Source of the DNA: Ectothiorhodospiraceae bacterium
GTDB taxonomy: Bacteria; Pseudomonadota; Gammaproteobacteria; Nitrococcales; Aquisalimonadaceae
Reading direction: 5' to 3'
Length of the DNA stretch: 60,268 nt
Assembly: GCA_020831845.1 (NCBI GenBank)
Contig: JAFIFV010000024.1
Span: forward strand, 1-60,268
The translations under genes were made by a program, and so were the position numbers. The stretch's first letter is position 1; each line of letters starts with the position of its first letter. The notes under the pieces were generated by a model that saw only the letters and a list, made by a program, of their open reading frames with translations, did no database searches and had not been told where the DNA came from. Below, piece by piece: positions 47,861 to 55,384 of the stretch.

Positions 47861-48513
47861 CCGCTGCCCCACACCCGGGGGTTGCGCGGCGTCTCCAACC
47901 GGTAATCCGAGTAGCCGCGTGTAAAGAACTCGCTGCCCAGGCGTTCCGCGGCGCGGATCGGTTCGCCGGGATCCTGCGCCACCTCGCCGCGACTGTTGCC
48001 CACGCCGCGCACCACGCCCACCAGCCGGGAATGGGTGTAGCGCGTGAATTCCTGCAACTGGTGCACAGGGGCGAATGCGGCGCCCGGATAGGTTTCCTCC
48101 GCCGCCAGCACCAAGCCCAGCTGCTTGCCTGCCATGGCCTCCAGCACGCGATCGGCGCCCGGGTAGGACGCGGCGTAATAGCAGAAGGTGCGGTCGAAGA
48201 AGGCCTTCATCTGGGCGGACAAGCCGTACCAGTAGATGGGCGAACAGAACACCACGCCGGCCGCCGGCAGAAACTCGTCCAGGAACAGGTTCTGGAAACG
48301 GTCGGGAATGCTGCAACCGCCGTCCCCCTGGCGGCAACGGCGGCAGTCCCGCAGAAAATGTGTGATGTAATCGTCCAGGAAGCGCAGCTTCACGGTGCTG
48401 CCCGCTTCCTCCGCACCGCGTTGGACGGCCTGCGCCAGCGTCGCGCTGTTCCCGTTACGCCGCGGACTGCCTACCAGCACCAGCAACGATCCGGTCTCAT
48501 TCGCGTACTGCAT
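47839..48513 (-). CDS. NAD(P)H-dependent FMN reductase (flavodoxin-like)
   Basis: A 224-residue flavodoxin-fold reductase with the FMN phosphate loop GSPRRNGNSATLAQA (about residues 14-28), a Cys-rich C-RCRQGDGGC segment (about 57-67) and SPIYWYGLSAQMKAFFDRT (about 91-109). Members reduce flavins, quinones or nitro compounds. ATG at 48513 begins the fold. Divergent from a LysR gene across 105 bases with a LysR-type box. Confidence 0.87.
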   Translation of the reverse strand: MQYANETGSLLVLVGSPRRNGNSATLAQAVQRGAEEAGSTVKLRFLDDYITHFLRDCRRCRQGDGGCSIPDRFQNLFLDEFLPAAGVVFCSPIYWYGLSAQMKAFFDRTFCYYAASYPGADRVLEAMAGKQLGLVLAAEETYPGAAFAPVHQLQEFTRYTHSRLVGVVRGVGNSRGEVAQDPGEPIRAAERLGSEFFTRGYSDYRLETPRNPRVWGSGNTSALP

Positions 48514-48573
48514 GGCAACTCTCCTTCCCGTCATGTGGAGAGCTGACACTAAATCAGGATAATAGGCGTCCAC

Positions 48574-48592
48574 GAATGATTATTGGTCATTC
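48574..48592. promoter_or_regulatory. LysR box between reductase and LysR genes
   Basis: GAATGA (48574-48579), seven bases, TCATTC (48587-48592), with T-N11-A inside. It lies between the divergent flavodoxin-like reductase and LysR genes and is a likely binding site for that LysR. Confidence 0.55.
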
Positions 48593-48618
48593 GGGATGAC
48601 ATGAATTCATCTTGAGGA

Positions 48619-49527
48619 ATGGCGATGTTCGGTTCCCTGCCTCTTGCGGCATTGCGTACCTTCGAATCCGCCGCCAGGCTGCACAGCTTCAAGGCGGCCG
48701 CGGAGGAACTGGCGGTCACCCCGACTGCGGTTTCCCACCAGGTTCGGCGGCTGGAACAGCAACTGGGCGTGGCGCTGTTCCGGCGTGTTGCCCGTGGGGT
48801 GGAAGTCACCGCGGCGGGGGAGCGGCTTTTCCGCAGCCTGCACAGTGCGCTGCTGGATATTTCCCACACCGTCCACTCGCTACGGCCCCAGCCCGATCCC
48901 GCCGGGCTGCTCGTCACCACCACGCATTCCTTCGCCGCGCTGTGGCTGGTTTCCCGGCTGGGACGGTTCTACCGTCGCCATCCGGAGCTGAGCCTGCGGC
49001 TGGATACCACCCCAGCACCGCTGGACCTGCAGCAGGACGCCAGCGTGGATGTCGCCATACGCTACGGTGACAAGCCATACACCGGCCTGCACCAGGCCTG
49101 TCGCCTCACCGAGCGCTTCGGAACGTATTGCGCGCCGCAATCCCTGCCCTCCGGCAGGCAACCACCGATGGCGCTGCTGACCGTCCGCTGGCCCAATTCC
49201 ACGCTCTACGATCAGGCGTGGGAGCGCTGGTGCAGGGCAGCTGATGTGGGCTGGTTCGTGGACGACATACCGGTGCACGCCTACGACGAGGAAAACTACG
49301 CGCTGCAGGCAGCCATCGCCGGGCAGGGCATGGTGCTGGCAAGCTCCATCCTGGTTTCGGATACTGTGCGCAACGGCCTGCTGATCCCCTATCGGCCGGA
49401 GGTGCAGATCCCCGGGGCCAGCTACACGGCACTGTGCAAGCCGGGCCGAGACCGTCACCCACCAGTCAGGGCCTTTCTCGACTGGCTGACAGAAGAGCTT
49501 CAGGCCGAGGAGACGCCAGGCGCCTGA
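48619..49527 (+). CDS. LysR-family regulator (GcvA-like)
   Basis: A 302-residue LysR protein with LPLAALRTFESAARLHSFKAA at the N-terminus, TPTAVSHQVRRLEQQLGVALF (about residues 34-54), and a GcvA-type effector domain with DVAIRYGD (about 151-158). It likely controls the divergent flavodoxin-like reductase. Its TGA abuts the convergent oxidoreductase stop to form TGATCA. Confidence 0.9.
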   Translation: MAMFGSLPLAALRTFESAARLHSFKAAAEELAVTPTAVSHQVRRLEQQLGVALFRRVARGVEVTAAGERLFRSLHSALLDISHTVHSLRPQPDPAGLLVTTTHSFAALWLVSRLGRFYRRHPELSLRLDTTPAPLDLQQDASVDVAIRYGDKPYTGLHQACRLTERFGTYCAPQSLPSGRQPPMALLTVRWPNSTLYDQAWERWCRAADVGWFVDDIPVHAYDEENYALQAAIAGQGMVLASSILVSDTVRNGLLIPYRPEVQIPGASYTALCKPGRDRHPPVRAFLDWLTEELQAEETPGA

Positions 49528-50598
49528 TCAGCGCCCCCGCTGCACCAGCGGCAGAGACACCCGTCCCGCACCGCGCAGGGAGAGGGTGACCGCATCCGTC
49601 CATTCCATGTAGTGGACGCCGGTGGCGAAGTCGGTGAGCGTGACCGGCTCGCCGTTGCGGATGGAGGCGATGAAATCCTCCTCCACCTGCCAGTCCCCGC
49701 GTTTTCCGGCATCGATCTTCACCGGCTGCAAGGACTTGTCTCCGCGCCGCCCGGCAAACAACTCCGGCTCTCCGCCCGGCGGCTGATGCAGGCGCAGCGT
49801 GCCCTCCGTGCCGAACACCAGAATGTCCACCGGCGACGGGGCCAGCCCGGCCACGGTGGTGACGCACAGCCGCAATTGCCCGCCCTGTTCCAGTTCTCCG
49901 ATGATGTCGATGTGATCGGGAATGGTCATGGCAACGCGGTTCCCCTGGCCGTCCCGGCGGTGGTTGACGGTGGCGTTGCCTACCGCCTGCACGGAGCGGG
50001 CGCGTCCGACCCAGCGCATCAGGCATTCGTACCAGATGCCCATGCTCATGATGTTGTTGCCGGAGAACACGCGGTCATGCCGCCAGTGGGGAGGCGAATC
50101 CCAGTCAGGGAAATCGCTGCCGGCGGCGATGCGCGCATCCACCCCAATCAACTCGCCGATATGGCCCGCGCCGATCATCTCCATCACCGTCCGGTCGAAC
50201 GGGAACGTCATCGGTGCCGGCACGATCTGGGCAACCTGTCCGGGGTGGGCGCGCGCCACGTCCAGCATGCGATGCGCTTCGCTGCTGTCCAGCGCCATGC
50301 GCGCCTCGCAAAGCACATGCTTGCCGGCCTCCAGGGCCGCGATGGTGATGGGGGCGTGCATGTAAGGCCACGTGCCGATGCAAACGGCATCCACGCGATC
50401 ATCATCCAGCACCGCCCGCCAGTCCGGCGCAACATCCGGTATCCCGAACTCCTCGGCAAAAGCCCGGCTGGACGCCGGCGTGCGATTCGCCACGGTGACC
50501 ACCTCAACCCCGGACATGGCCTGAAACCCGGGCATGTGGCGGGCACGCATATTGCCGCCGGCCCCAATCAACCCGATGCGAATTGGCGTATTGCTCAT
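49528..50598 (-). CDS. Gfo/Idh/MocA-family oxidoreductase
   Basis: A 356-residue dehydrogenase with an N-terminal Rossmann NAD(P) site (IGLIGAGGNMRARHM, residues about 8-22), the family motif at AGKHVLCEARMAL (about 89-101; the usual KP of EKP is replaced by AR), and a C-terminal alpha/beta domain to residue 345. The loss of the canonical Lys means dehydrogenase activity cannot be assumed. Substrate unknown, often sugars or inositol. The integron remnant begins 31 bases upstream of its start. Confidence 0.85.
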   Translation of the reverse strand: MSNTPIRIGLIGAGGNMRARHMPGFQAMSGVEVVTVANRTPASSRAFAEEFGIPDVAPDWRAVLDDDRVDAVCIGTWPYMHAPITIAALEAGKHVLCEARMALDSSEAHRMLDVARAHPGQVAQIVPAPMTFPFDRTVMEMIGAGHIGELIGVDARIAAGSDFPDWDSPPHWRHDRVFSGNNIMSMGIWYECLMRWVGRARSVQAVGNATVNHRRDGQGNRVAMTIPDHIDIIGELEQGGQLRLCVTTVAGLAPSPVDILVFGTEGTLRLHQPPGGEPELFAGRRGDKSLQPVKIDAGKRGDWQVEEDFIASIRNGEPVTLTDFATGVHYMEWTDAVTLSLRGAGRVSLPLVQRGR

Positions 50599-50629
50599 GT
50601 TCTCCCCCGAAATCGAATGGCACGTCCGT

Positions 50630-51253
50630 TCATCCTAGCGGACCCTGGACGCCGGCGAACCCCTGGCCCAGCACGTGTGTGTATATCTGCGTTGTGCGCA
50701 GATCCTTGTGACCGAGCAACTCCTGCACTGTGCGAATGTCGGTTCCTCGTTGTAGCAGTTCGGTGGCGAAACTGTGTCTGAAGGTGTGGCAGCCGGCTGG
50801 CTTCGTGATCTGGGACCTCATTACCGCATGGCGCACCGCTTTCTGCACGCTACTGGCGTGTACGTGGTGACGTACAATGTTGCCATCGGAGTCCCGGCAG
50901 ACACCGTCGGCAGGGAACAGCCACTGCCACTGCAAGCTTACTCCCGCATTCGGATACTTGCGTGCAAGAGCGAAAGGCAGGCTGACTGGAATTCGTCGCG
51001 CACCGGAGGCAGCGAGAAATTCGCCCCGAATCAGATCTATCCGCGCCTGCAACGCCTGCTGCAAAGACTGGGGCAGAAGGGTGGTGCGATCTTTTTGCCC
51101 TTTGCCGTCGCGAACAGTCAAGACGAATCGGTTGAAATCCAGGTCCTTGACACGCAACCGCGCAGTCTCGCTGACGCGAAGCCCGGCGCCGTACATTAGT
51201 GACGCCATCAGGTTGTATGGTGGTGGTAGATTGGAAATTATCCCAACCGCTTC
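50630..51253 (-). pseudogene. intI: integron integrase intI, 5'-truncated
   Basis: About 207 residues of the C-terminal part of a tyrosine recombinase. Present are AGLRVSETARLRVKD with the first catalytic Arg, the IntI-specific insert around LFPADGVCRDSDGNIVRHHVHASSVQKAV, HTFRHSFAT with His and Arg, LLGHKD, and the nucleophile Tyr in TQIYTHVLGQG. The N-terminal ~130 residues are missing, replaced at about 51253 by an IS91-family fragment. The open frame continues to 51772 only as antisense of that fragment. Catalytic residues remain, but without the N-terminal arm the protein cannot be active. Confidence 0.85.
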
Positions 51254-51259
51254 TTCACC

Positions 51260-51685
51260 GTGCCGCATGGACTGAACGGCTGGGTGCAATTGCACCCCGA
51301 GGTGCTTCACCGTCTGCTGTTCCAGGCCGCCTGGGGCACGCTGCGCTACACCGACTACCGGAGCGGGCAGCGCAACCGCCGCCTGCAGCTCGATGGCGGC
51401 GAGTTCATCCGGCGGTTCCTGCTGCACGTACTGCCCAAAGGGCTGATGCGCGTACGCCACTACGGCTTTCTGGCCAATCGCTGTCGGCGGCAGCGGTTGG
51501 AAGAGATTCGGGCAGCGCTGTCGGCGCCGGCGCCGAGCGATGACGATGGGTCGGCGGCCGATGGCCGCACGGACACCATGTGCCCGGCATGCCGGTCTGG
51601 GCCAATGCAGGTGGCCATGCTCGTTGCCCCGGTGCGCTCGCCGCAGTGGCGAGCGGGCTGGATGGTAACCGAGGTACGACGATGA
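51260..51685 (+). pseudogene. IS91-family transposase, C-terminal fragment
   Basis: A 141-codon frame containing GGEFIRRFLLHVLPKGLMRVRHYGFLANRCR (about residues 46-76), the C-terminal block of IS91-type HUH transposases. The N-terminal two-thirds with the HUH motif is missing. It abuts the truncated intI at about 51255 and has probably caused that truncation. Beyond 51690 no IS sequence is recognised. Confidence 0.75.
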
Positions 51686-51820
51686 GCTGAGCACGGCGTT
51701 GCCAAAGCCTGATGGATCAGCCTCGAGCAGGCGGGGCAAGGTCGCGCGCGTGCCCGTGTTGGCTTTCTGCACGTGATCACGCTAGTTTGGCGGAAAAGAT
51801 ACGAGAAAGGCCACTGTGCC

Positions 51821-51934
51821 ATGAAGAATAACGCAGGCGATACGCTGATCGACAGCCGCTCCAAGCGAGCCACCCAGTCGGCGCGCAGTGCTTCGAAAGA
51901 TACAAAACCCCTATTAAAGCGTGCGGCAGCCTGA
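51821..51934 (+). CDS. 37-residue cassette ORF
   Basis: A short frame, MKNNAGDTLIDSRSKRATQS and 17 further residues, basic and without hydrophobic segments. Its TGA lies just before the first attC-like site, the position a cassette gene should have, and GAAAGG lies about ten bases upstream of the ATG. I do not recognise it; it could be chance. Confidence 0.35.
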   Translation: MKNNAGDTLIDSRSKRATQSARSASKDTKPLLKRAAA

Positions 51935-51936
51935 TG

Positions 51937-52004
51937 GGCGGCTCAGTCCAACAGGCATTTCTCCGCCATGCTGTGCACTGCGAAGAAATGCTTAACTGTT
52001 AGCC
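51937..52004 (+). repeat. attC-like site 1
   Basis: GGCTCAGTCCAACAG near 51940 pairs imperfectly with CTGTTAGCC at 51996-52004, and inside them GGCATTTC pairs with GAAATGC. The right core GTTAGCC departs slightly from GTTRRRY. The fold and place before the methionine aminopeptidase cassette support an attC. Confidence 0.5.
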
Positions 52005-52031
52005 GTAGAACTAAAGAAATAAGGTAGATAT

Positions 52032-52790
52032 ATGACGATAGAAAGTCAGGATGATATCGATGGGGTCATGAATGCCGGGCGGATCGTCGCCAAGGTGCGC
52101 GACACTATGCTGAGCACAGTTCAGCCGGGGATGACGACAGCCGAGTTGGATGAGCTGGGCGGTGCGCTACTAGAGAGCCTTGGAGCCAACTCGGCACCCA
52201 GAGTGACTTACAACTTCCCTGGTGCAACTTGCATTAGTATCAATGAACAGGCCGCGCATGGCATTCCGGGAAAAAGAATTATTCAGGCAGGGGATGTCGT
52301 CAACATCGATGTTTCCGCAGAGTTTGAAGGCTATTTCGCTGATACAGGTGCCACGATTGTTGTTCCGCCTGTAACCAAGCTTAAGGCACGGTTGTGCCAT
52401 GCCACTCAATCGGCTTTAAAGCACGCGCTAGCGGAAGCCCGGGCCGGTTCCCCAATAAACCGAATCGGAAAAGCTATCCAACGTACTGCGAAGTCGCACG
52501 GGTTCAAGACGATCAAGAACCTTGCAGGCCATGGAATCGGGCGGAGTCTTCACGAGGAACCTGAGGGCATCGTCAGCTACTTTGATCGTCATGACACACG
52601 GCGGCTACGTTTTGGTCAAGTAATAGCCATAGAGCCGTTTTTGTCTACGAAGAGCACGTCTGTGACCGAAGCAGAGGATGGGTGGACTCTCGTTGGTCAT
52701 CCGGCGAATCTGTCCGCTCAATACGAACACACCATCATTGTTACGAGGGGCGCGCCAATTGTTGCAACACGTTCCGAGGCCTGCGGCTAA
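52032..52790 (+). CDS. map: type I methionine aminopeptidase (integron cassette)
   Basis: A 252-residue methionine aminopeptidase, which removes N-terminal Met from new proteins. All pita-bread-fold ligands are visible: substrate His in EQAAHGIPG (about 80), Asp pair in VNIDVSAEFEGYFADTGAT, His in LAGHGIGRSLHEEP, Glu in VIAIEPF and Glu in AQYEHTIIV. It appears intact. As a cassette gene it would be a second, mobile copy beside the chromosomal housekeeping gene. AAGG lies ten bases before the ATG, and the TAA runs into attC site 2. Confidence 0.9.
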   Translation: MTIESQDDIDGVMNAGRIVAKVRDTMLSTVQPGMTTAELDELGGALLESLGANSAPRVTYNFPGATCISINEQAAHGIPGKRIIQAGDVVNIDVSAEFEGYFADTGATIVVPPVTKLKARLCHATQSALKHALAEARAGSPINRIGKAIQRTAKSHGFKTIKNLAGHGIGRSLHEEPEGIVSYFDRHDTRRLRFGQVIAIEPFLSTKSTSVTEAEDGWTLVGHPANLSAQYEHTIIVTRGAPIVATRSEACG

Positions 52791-52847
52791 CAACAGCATC
52801 AACTCGGACGCTCGCTTCGCTCGCGCCGGTTATGCTGGGCGTTATGT
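52783..52847 (+). repeat. attC site 2
   Basis: Starts GGCTAACAACA at the stop of the methionine aminopeptidase gene, has the GCTCGCTTCGCTCGCG hairpin in the middle and ends GGGCGTTATGT. This is the usual arrangement of attC boxes. Confidence 0.8.
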
Positions 52848-52871
52848 CACAGAAAGTCAGAAGGTTTAGAA

Positions 52872-53564
52872 ATGACGCCAAAGCAAAAATCATTGTTCCT
52901 TGAAAATGGTTGGCTTTATATCCCAGGTGCGCTCGCTAAAGGTGTGGTCCAGCCTGTGAAGGCTCATGTGCAGAATGAGCTGAAGAGGTTGAATATATGG
53001 TCTGCCGGAAAAACACTTTCCCGAAAATTAAAAGATGTTCCAGTTTTCCAGCAGACCGTAAAGTTAGGCCAGTTGATAAACTACCCCAAGCTGAATGAGA
53101 GGCTTATTTCGAAAGAGCTATATTCCGGAATGTGCCAATTGACCAGCAAAAGATTGTCAGGTCAAGAGGGCCAGCTACTCATTTCTTTACCTCATCAAGT
53201 TGACTGGAGTCTTGACGGATTAGGCTGGCATCGTGATATTTCCAAATTTCAGTTGGGCGGCATCCCTGGCGTGCAAGCGTTTGTCCTACTGGACAATCTA
53301 TCTGTCAAAGGAGGGGCAACTCTTGCTTTAGCCGGTTCACACCGAGTAAAAAGCCAATCTCAAGAAAAACAAGCTATCTCAGCACTCACTGGTGACGGCG
53401 TTAGCGGAAGTGTCAAGGTGGATGGTATCGAGCTTTCTATCATAGAGATGGCGGGTAGGACAGGGGATATCTATTTGATGGATATGCGGCTGCTACACAC
53501 GCCTTCAATCAATTCAACGAAGAACGTTCGCATGATGGCAACGTCTCGTTATTTCGCAGTATAG
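52872..53564 (+). CDS. phytanoyl-CoA dioxygenase-like protein (integron cassette)
   Basis: A 230-residue PhyH-type Fe(II)/2-oxoglutarate oxygenase. It has the start FLENGWLYIPGAL, iron ligands His-x-Asp in GWHRDIS (about residues 116-122), distal His in MRLLHTPS (about 206-213) and the 2-oxoglutarate Arg shortly after (VRMMATSR). All catalytic residues are in place. The substrate cannot be predicted. Codon use is more A/T-rich than in the chromosomal genes, as for the other cassettes. Confidence 0.8.
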   Translation: MTPKQKSLFLENGWLYIPGALAKGVVQPVKAHVQNELKRLNIWSAGKTLSRKLKDVPVFQQTVKLGQLINYPKLNERLISKELYSGMCQLTSKRLSGQEGQLLISLPHQVDWSLDGLGWHRDISKFQLGGIPGVQAFVLLDNLSVKGGATLALAGSHRVKSQSQEKQAISALTGDGVSGSVKVDGIELSIIEMAGRTGDIYLMDMRLLHTPSINSTKNVRMMATSRYFAV

Positions 53565-53597
53565 TGGCCCAAAAGATGATTATGTAGATGAAGAATT

Positions 53598-53656
53598 GAC
53601 ATAACAATCAGCTGCTGCCGGACACGCATACGCCGCCGCAAAGCTGGGCGTTATGT
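53598..53656 (+). repeat. attC site 3
   Basis: Starts ACATAACAATCAGCTGCTG and ends AAGCTGGGCGTTATGT, with the core at 53650. Ends almost identically to site 2 (CTGGGCGTTATGT). Confidence 0.75.
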
Positions 53657-53686
53657 TTGCGACGAGATACCGAGATTGGAGTATTG

Positions 53687-54160
53687 ATGAATTTAGATGG
53701 ACTGATTTTGAGGGAAGCAAAGACTGCCGACTATCCTTCTTTAGTCGCACTGGAACAAAAAGTGATTGACGCTGAGCGTCCGTATAATGAGTCTCTGAAA
53801 GAAAAAGACGCCTACTACTACGACATCGAAAAGCTGATTTCTGATCCTGATAGCAGGTTGGTCGTTGGAGAGGTTTCTGGCGACATTGTCGCTACAGGGT
53901 ATGTTCAGGTCCGCCCCTCAAAGCCTGCTTTGGGTCACGACAACCATGGGTATTTGGGCTTCATGTATGTGGCGGAGCAGTACAGAGGGCTCGGATTAAA
54001 CAAGGTGATCTTGCAAGATCTAGTTAGTTGGGGCCAACAACGACAGGTCACTGACTTCTATCTTGACGTGTATGTGGAAAATAATTCTGCTGTTAGAGCA
54101 TATGAGAAGTTTGGCTTTCGAGGTTCGCTGCTAGAAATGAAATTGAAGCTGGAGAGTTGA
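53687..54160 (+). CDS. GNAT acetyltransferase (integron cassette)
   Basis: A 157-residue GNAT-fold N-acetyltransferase. The acetyl-CoA pyrophosphate loop is MYVAEQYRGLGLNKVILQDL (about residues 95-114), where Q/R-x-x-G-x-G/A is kept as QYRGLG, and the C-terminal strand is NNSAVRAYEKFGF. Such cassettes often modify drugs or small amines, but the acceptor is unknown here. ATG at 53687 follows TTGGAG. Confidence 0.85.
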   Translation: MNLDGLILREAKTADYPSLVALEQKVIDAERPYNESLKEKDAYYYDIEKLISDPDSRLVVGEVSGDIVATGYVQVRPSKPALGHDNHGYLGFMYVAEQYRGLGLNKVILQDLVSWGQQRQVTDFYLDVYVENNSAVRAYEKFGFRGSLLEMKLKLES

Positions 54161-54166
54161 CTCAAA

Positions 54167-54249
54167 ACATAACCAAGCCACGCACGGCCACGTCTACTAC
54201 ATTGCGGCTTCGCCTCCATTCCGTAGCCGCGCATGCTGGCGGTGTTAGG
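54167..54249 (+). repeat. attC site 4
   Basis: Begins ACATAACCAAGCCACGCACGG and ends GCATGCTGGCGGTGTTAGGC, with the recombination core GTTAGGC at 54243-54249 a perfect GTTRRRY. A GCGGCTTCGCC hairpin lies in the middle. Confidence 0.75.
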
Positions 54250-54265
54250 CGCTAAGGAATCCTGC

Positions 54266-54682
54266 ATGAAGCTCGAAACACAGGTAACTGGCAACATCGG
54301 TATGTATTACGCTTGTTACAAGTTATCGTGTATGGGTTGGAACGTTATGCCAACGACAAGGAACGCTCGGGGCATTGATATTATTGCCTACAACAAGGAA
54401 GGAACTGAGTTTATCGGTGTGCAAGTCAAGGCCCTTTCTAAGCGCAACCCGGTACCGCTTGGCAACTCCCTCGACAAAGTCATGGGCGATTTTTGGATTA
54501 TCGTTAATAACGTGGCGAAAGAGCCAAATGTGTTTATTCTTCTTCCTGACGAAGTCAAGGATCTCGCTCACCGAGGGGAAAAAGACGGTCGAGTTTCGTT
54601 TTGGCTCCAACCAACCTCATACGACCAGCCTGAGTTCATAGAGGCTTGGCACAGAATCGGGCATGGTCATGAGGTTGCCTAG
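54266..54682 (+). CDS. PD-(D/E)XK nuclease-like protein (integron cassette)
   Basis: A 138-residue protein. Residues about 1-60 show KLETQVTGNIGMYYACYKLSCMGWNV, then RGIDIIAYN and FIGVQVKAL: a Glu, then Asp, then Q-x-K spacing that fits the PD-(D/E)XK fold of Holliday-junction resolvases and restriction enzymes. Proteins of this sequence type recur in integron cassettes to my recollection, with no proven function. Nuclease activity is inferred from motif spacing only. Confidence 0.6.
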   Translation: MKLETQVTGNIGMYYACYKLSCMGWNVMPTTRNARGIDIIAYNKEGTEFIGVQVKALSKRNPVPLGNSLDKVMGDFWIIVNNVAKEPNVFILLPDEVKDLAHRGEKDGRVSFWLQPTSYDQPEFIEAWHRIGHGHEVA

Positions 54683-54729
54683 CAAGTGTAGGCTGTCGGA
54701 CAAATTTTCCGCAGCTACAGACGTTGGGC
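54677..54729 (+). repeat. attC site 5
   Basis: Starts GCCTAGCAAGTGTAGGCTGT, overlapping the end of the PD-(D/E)XK-like gene, and ends GCAGCTACAGACGTTGGGC, with core GTTGGGC at 54723-54729 matching GTTRRRY. Confidence 0.75.
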
Positions 54730-54748
54730 CCCAAAGACGGAGGAATCG

Positions 54749-55384
54749 ATGTTTCAACATCGGCCAGTGGAACAGCGCGACTTCGACGTGATCTGCTCTT
54801 TTCCGCAGAGCGCGGCCGAGCTGTTCTATTGTTATCCGAAGGCGCGCTATCCATTGACGCCGCCCCAGCTAGAGAAGACTGCTGAGCAGCGTGCGAACGC
54901 CACCGTCGTAGAGCGGGACGGCAGGGTCGTCGGATTCGCCAATTTCTATCGCTGGGATGGCGACGTATGCTGTATCGGCAATCTTGTGGTGGCACCGCAG
55001 GCAAGGGGTCAGGGCGTGGCTCGATACCTTATAGGAGCCATGGTCGGCCTCGCCAGAAGCAAGCGCAGCGCCGCGGAGGTGCAAATATCCTGCTTCAATT
55101 CCAATACGGTCGGCTCGAGCGTCAACGTTGGACTCCACAAGAAAGAAGGAACGTCGTATGTTGAACGGCTACGGAGACATTCGCTCGGGAAACTCGTACA
55201 AGGTCCGCTTGGCGCTCATGCAACTGAGGCTTCCCCACGAGTGGGTGCACGTGGACCTCTTCGCCAAGAAAACACGCGAGCCCTGGTTTCTGGAAAAGAA
55301 CCCACAGGGCAAGGTGCCCCTGCTGGAGGCTGGCGATGGCGTCTACCTCCGCGAGTCAAATGCCATCCTGTGCTACCTCGCTGA
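54749..55384 (+). CDS. GNAT acetyltransferase with chimeric C-terminus (integron cassette)
   Basis: Residues 1 to about 120 are a GNAT fold (VEQRDFDVICSFPQSAAELFY, VVGFANFYR, and acetyl-CoA loop VVAPQARGQGVARYLIGAM). At SCFNSNTVG the family would continue with the last strand and a conserved Tyr or Phe region; instead the frame enters unrelated sequence at about 55120 and runs out of frame through the GST gene to 55384. The normal C-terminus is lost, and GTTGGAC, a possible integron core, sits at 55125-55131. Probably inactive or altered. Confidence 0.65.
   Translation: MFQHRPVEQRDFDVICSFPQSAAELFYCYPKARYPLTPPQLEKTAEQRANATVVERDGRVVGFANFYRWDGDVCCIGNLVVAPQARGQGVARYLIGAMVGLARSKRSAAEVQISCFNSNTVGSSVNVGLHKKEGTSYVERLRRHSLGKLVQGPLGAHATEASPRVGARGPLRQENTRALVSGKEPTGQGAPAGGWRWRLPPRVKCHPVLPR

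Noticed and set aside
51256..51772. N-terminal extension of the intI reading frame
   Set aside because: This part is antisense to the IS91-type fragment and has no integrase homology; the true intI part begins near 51253.
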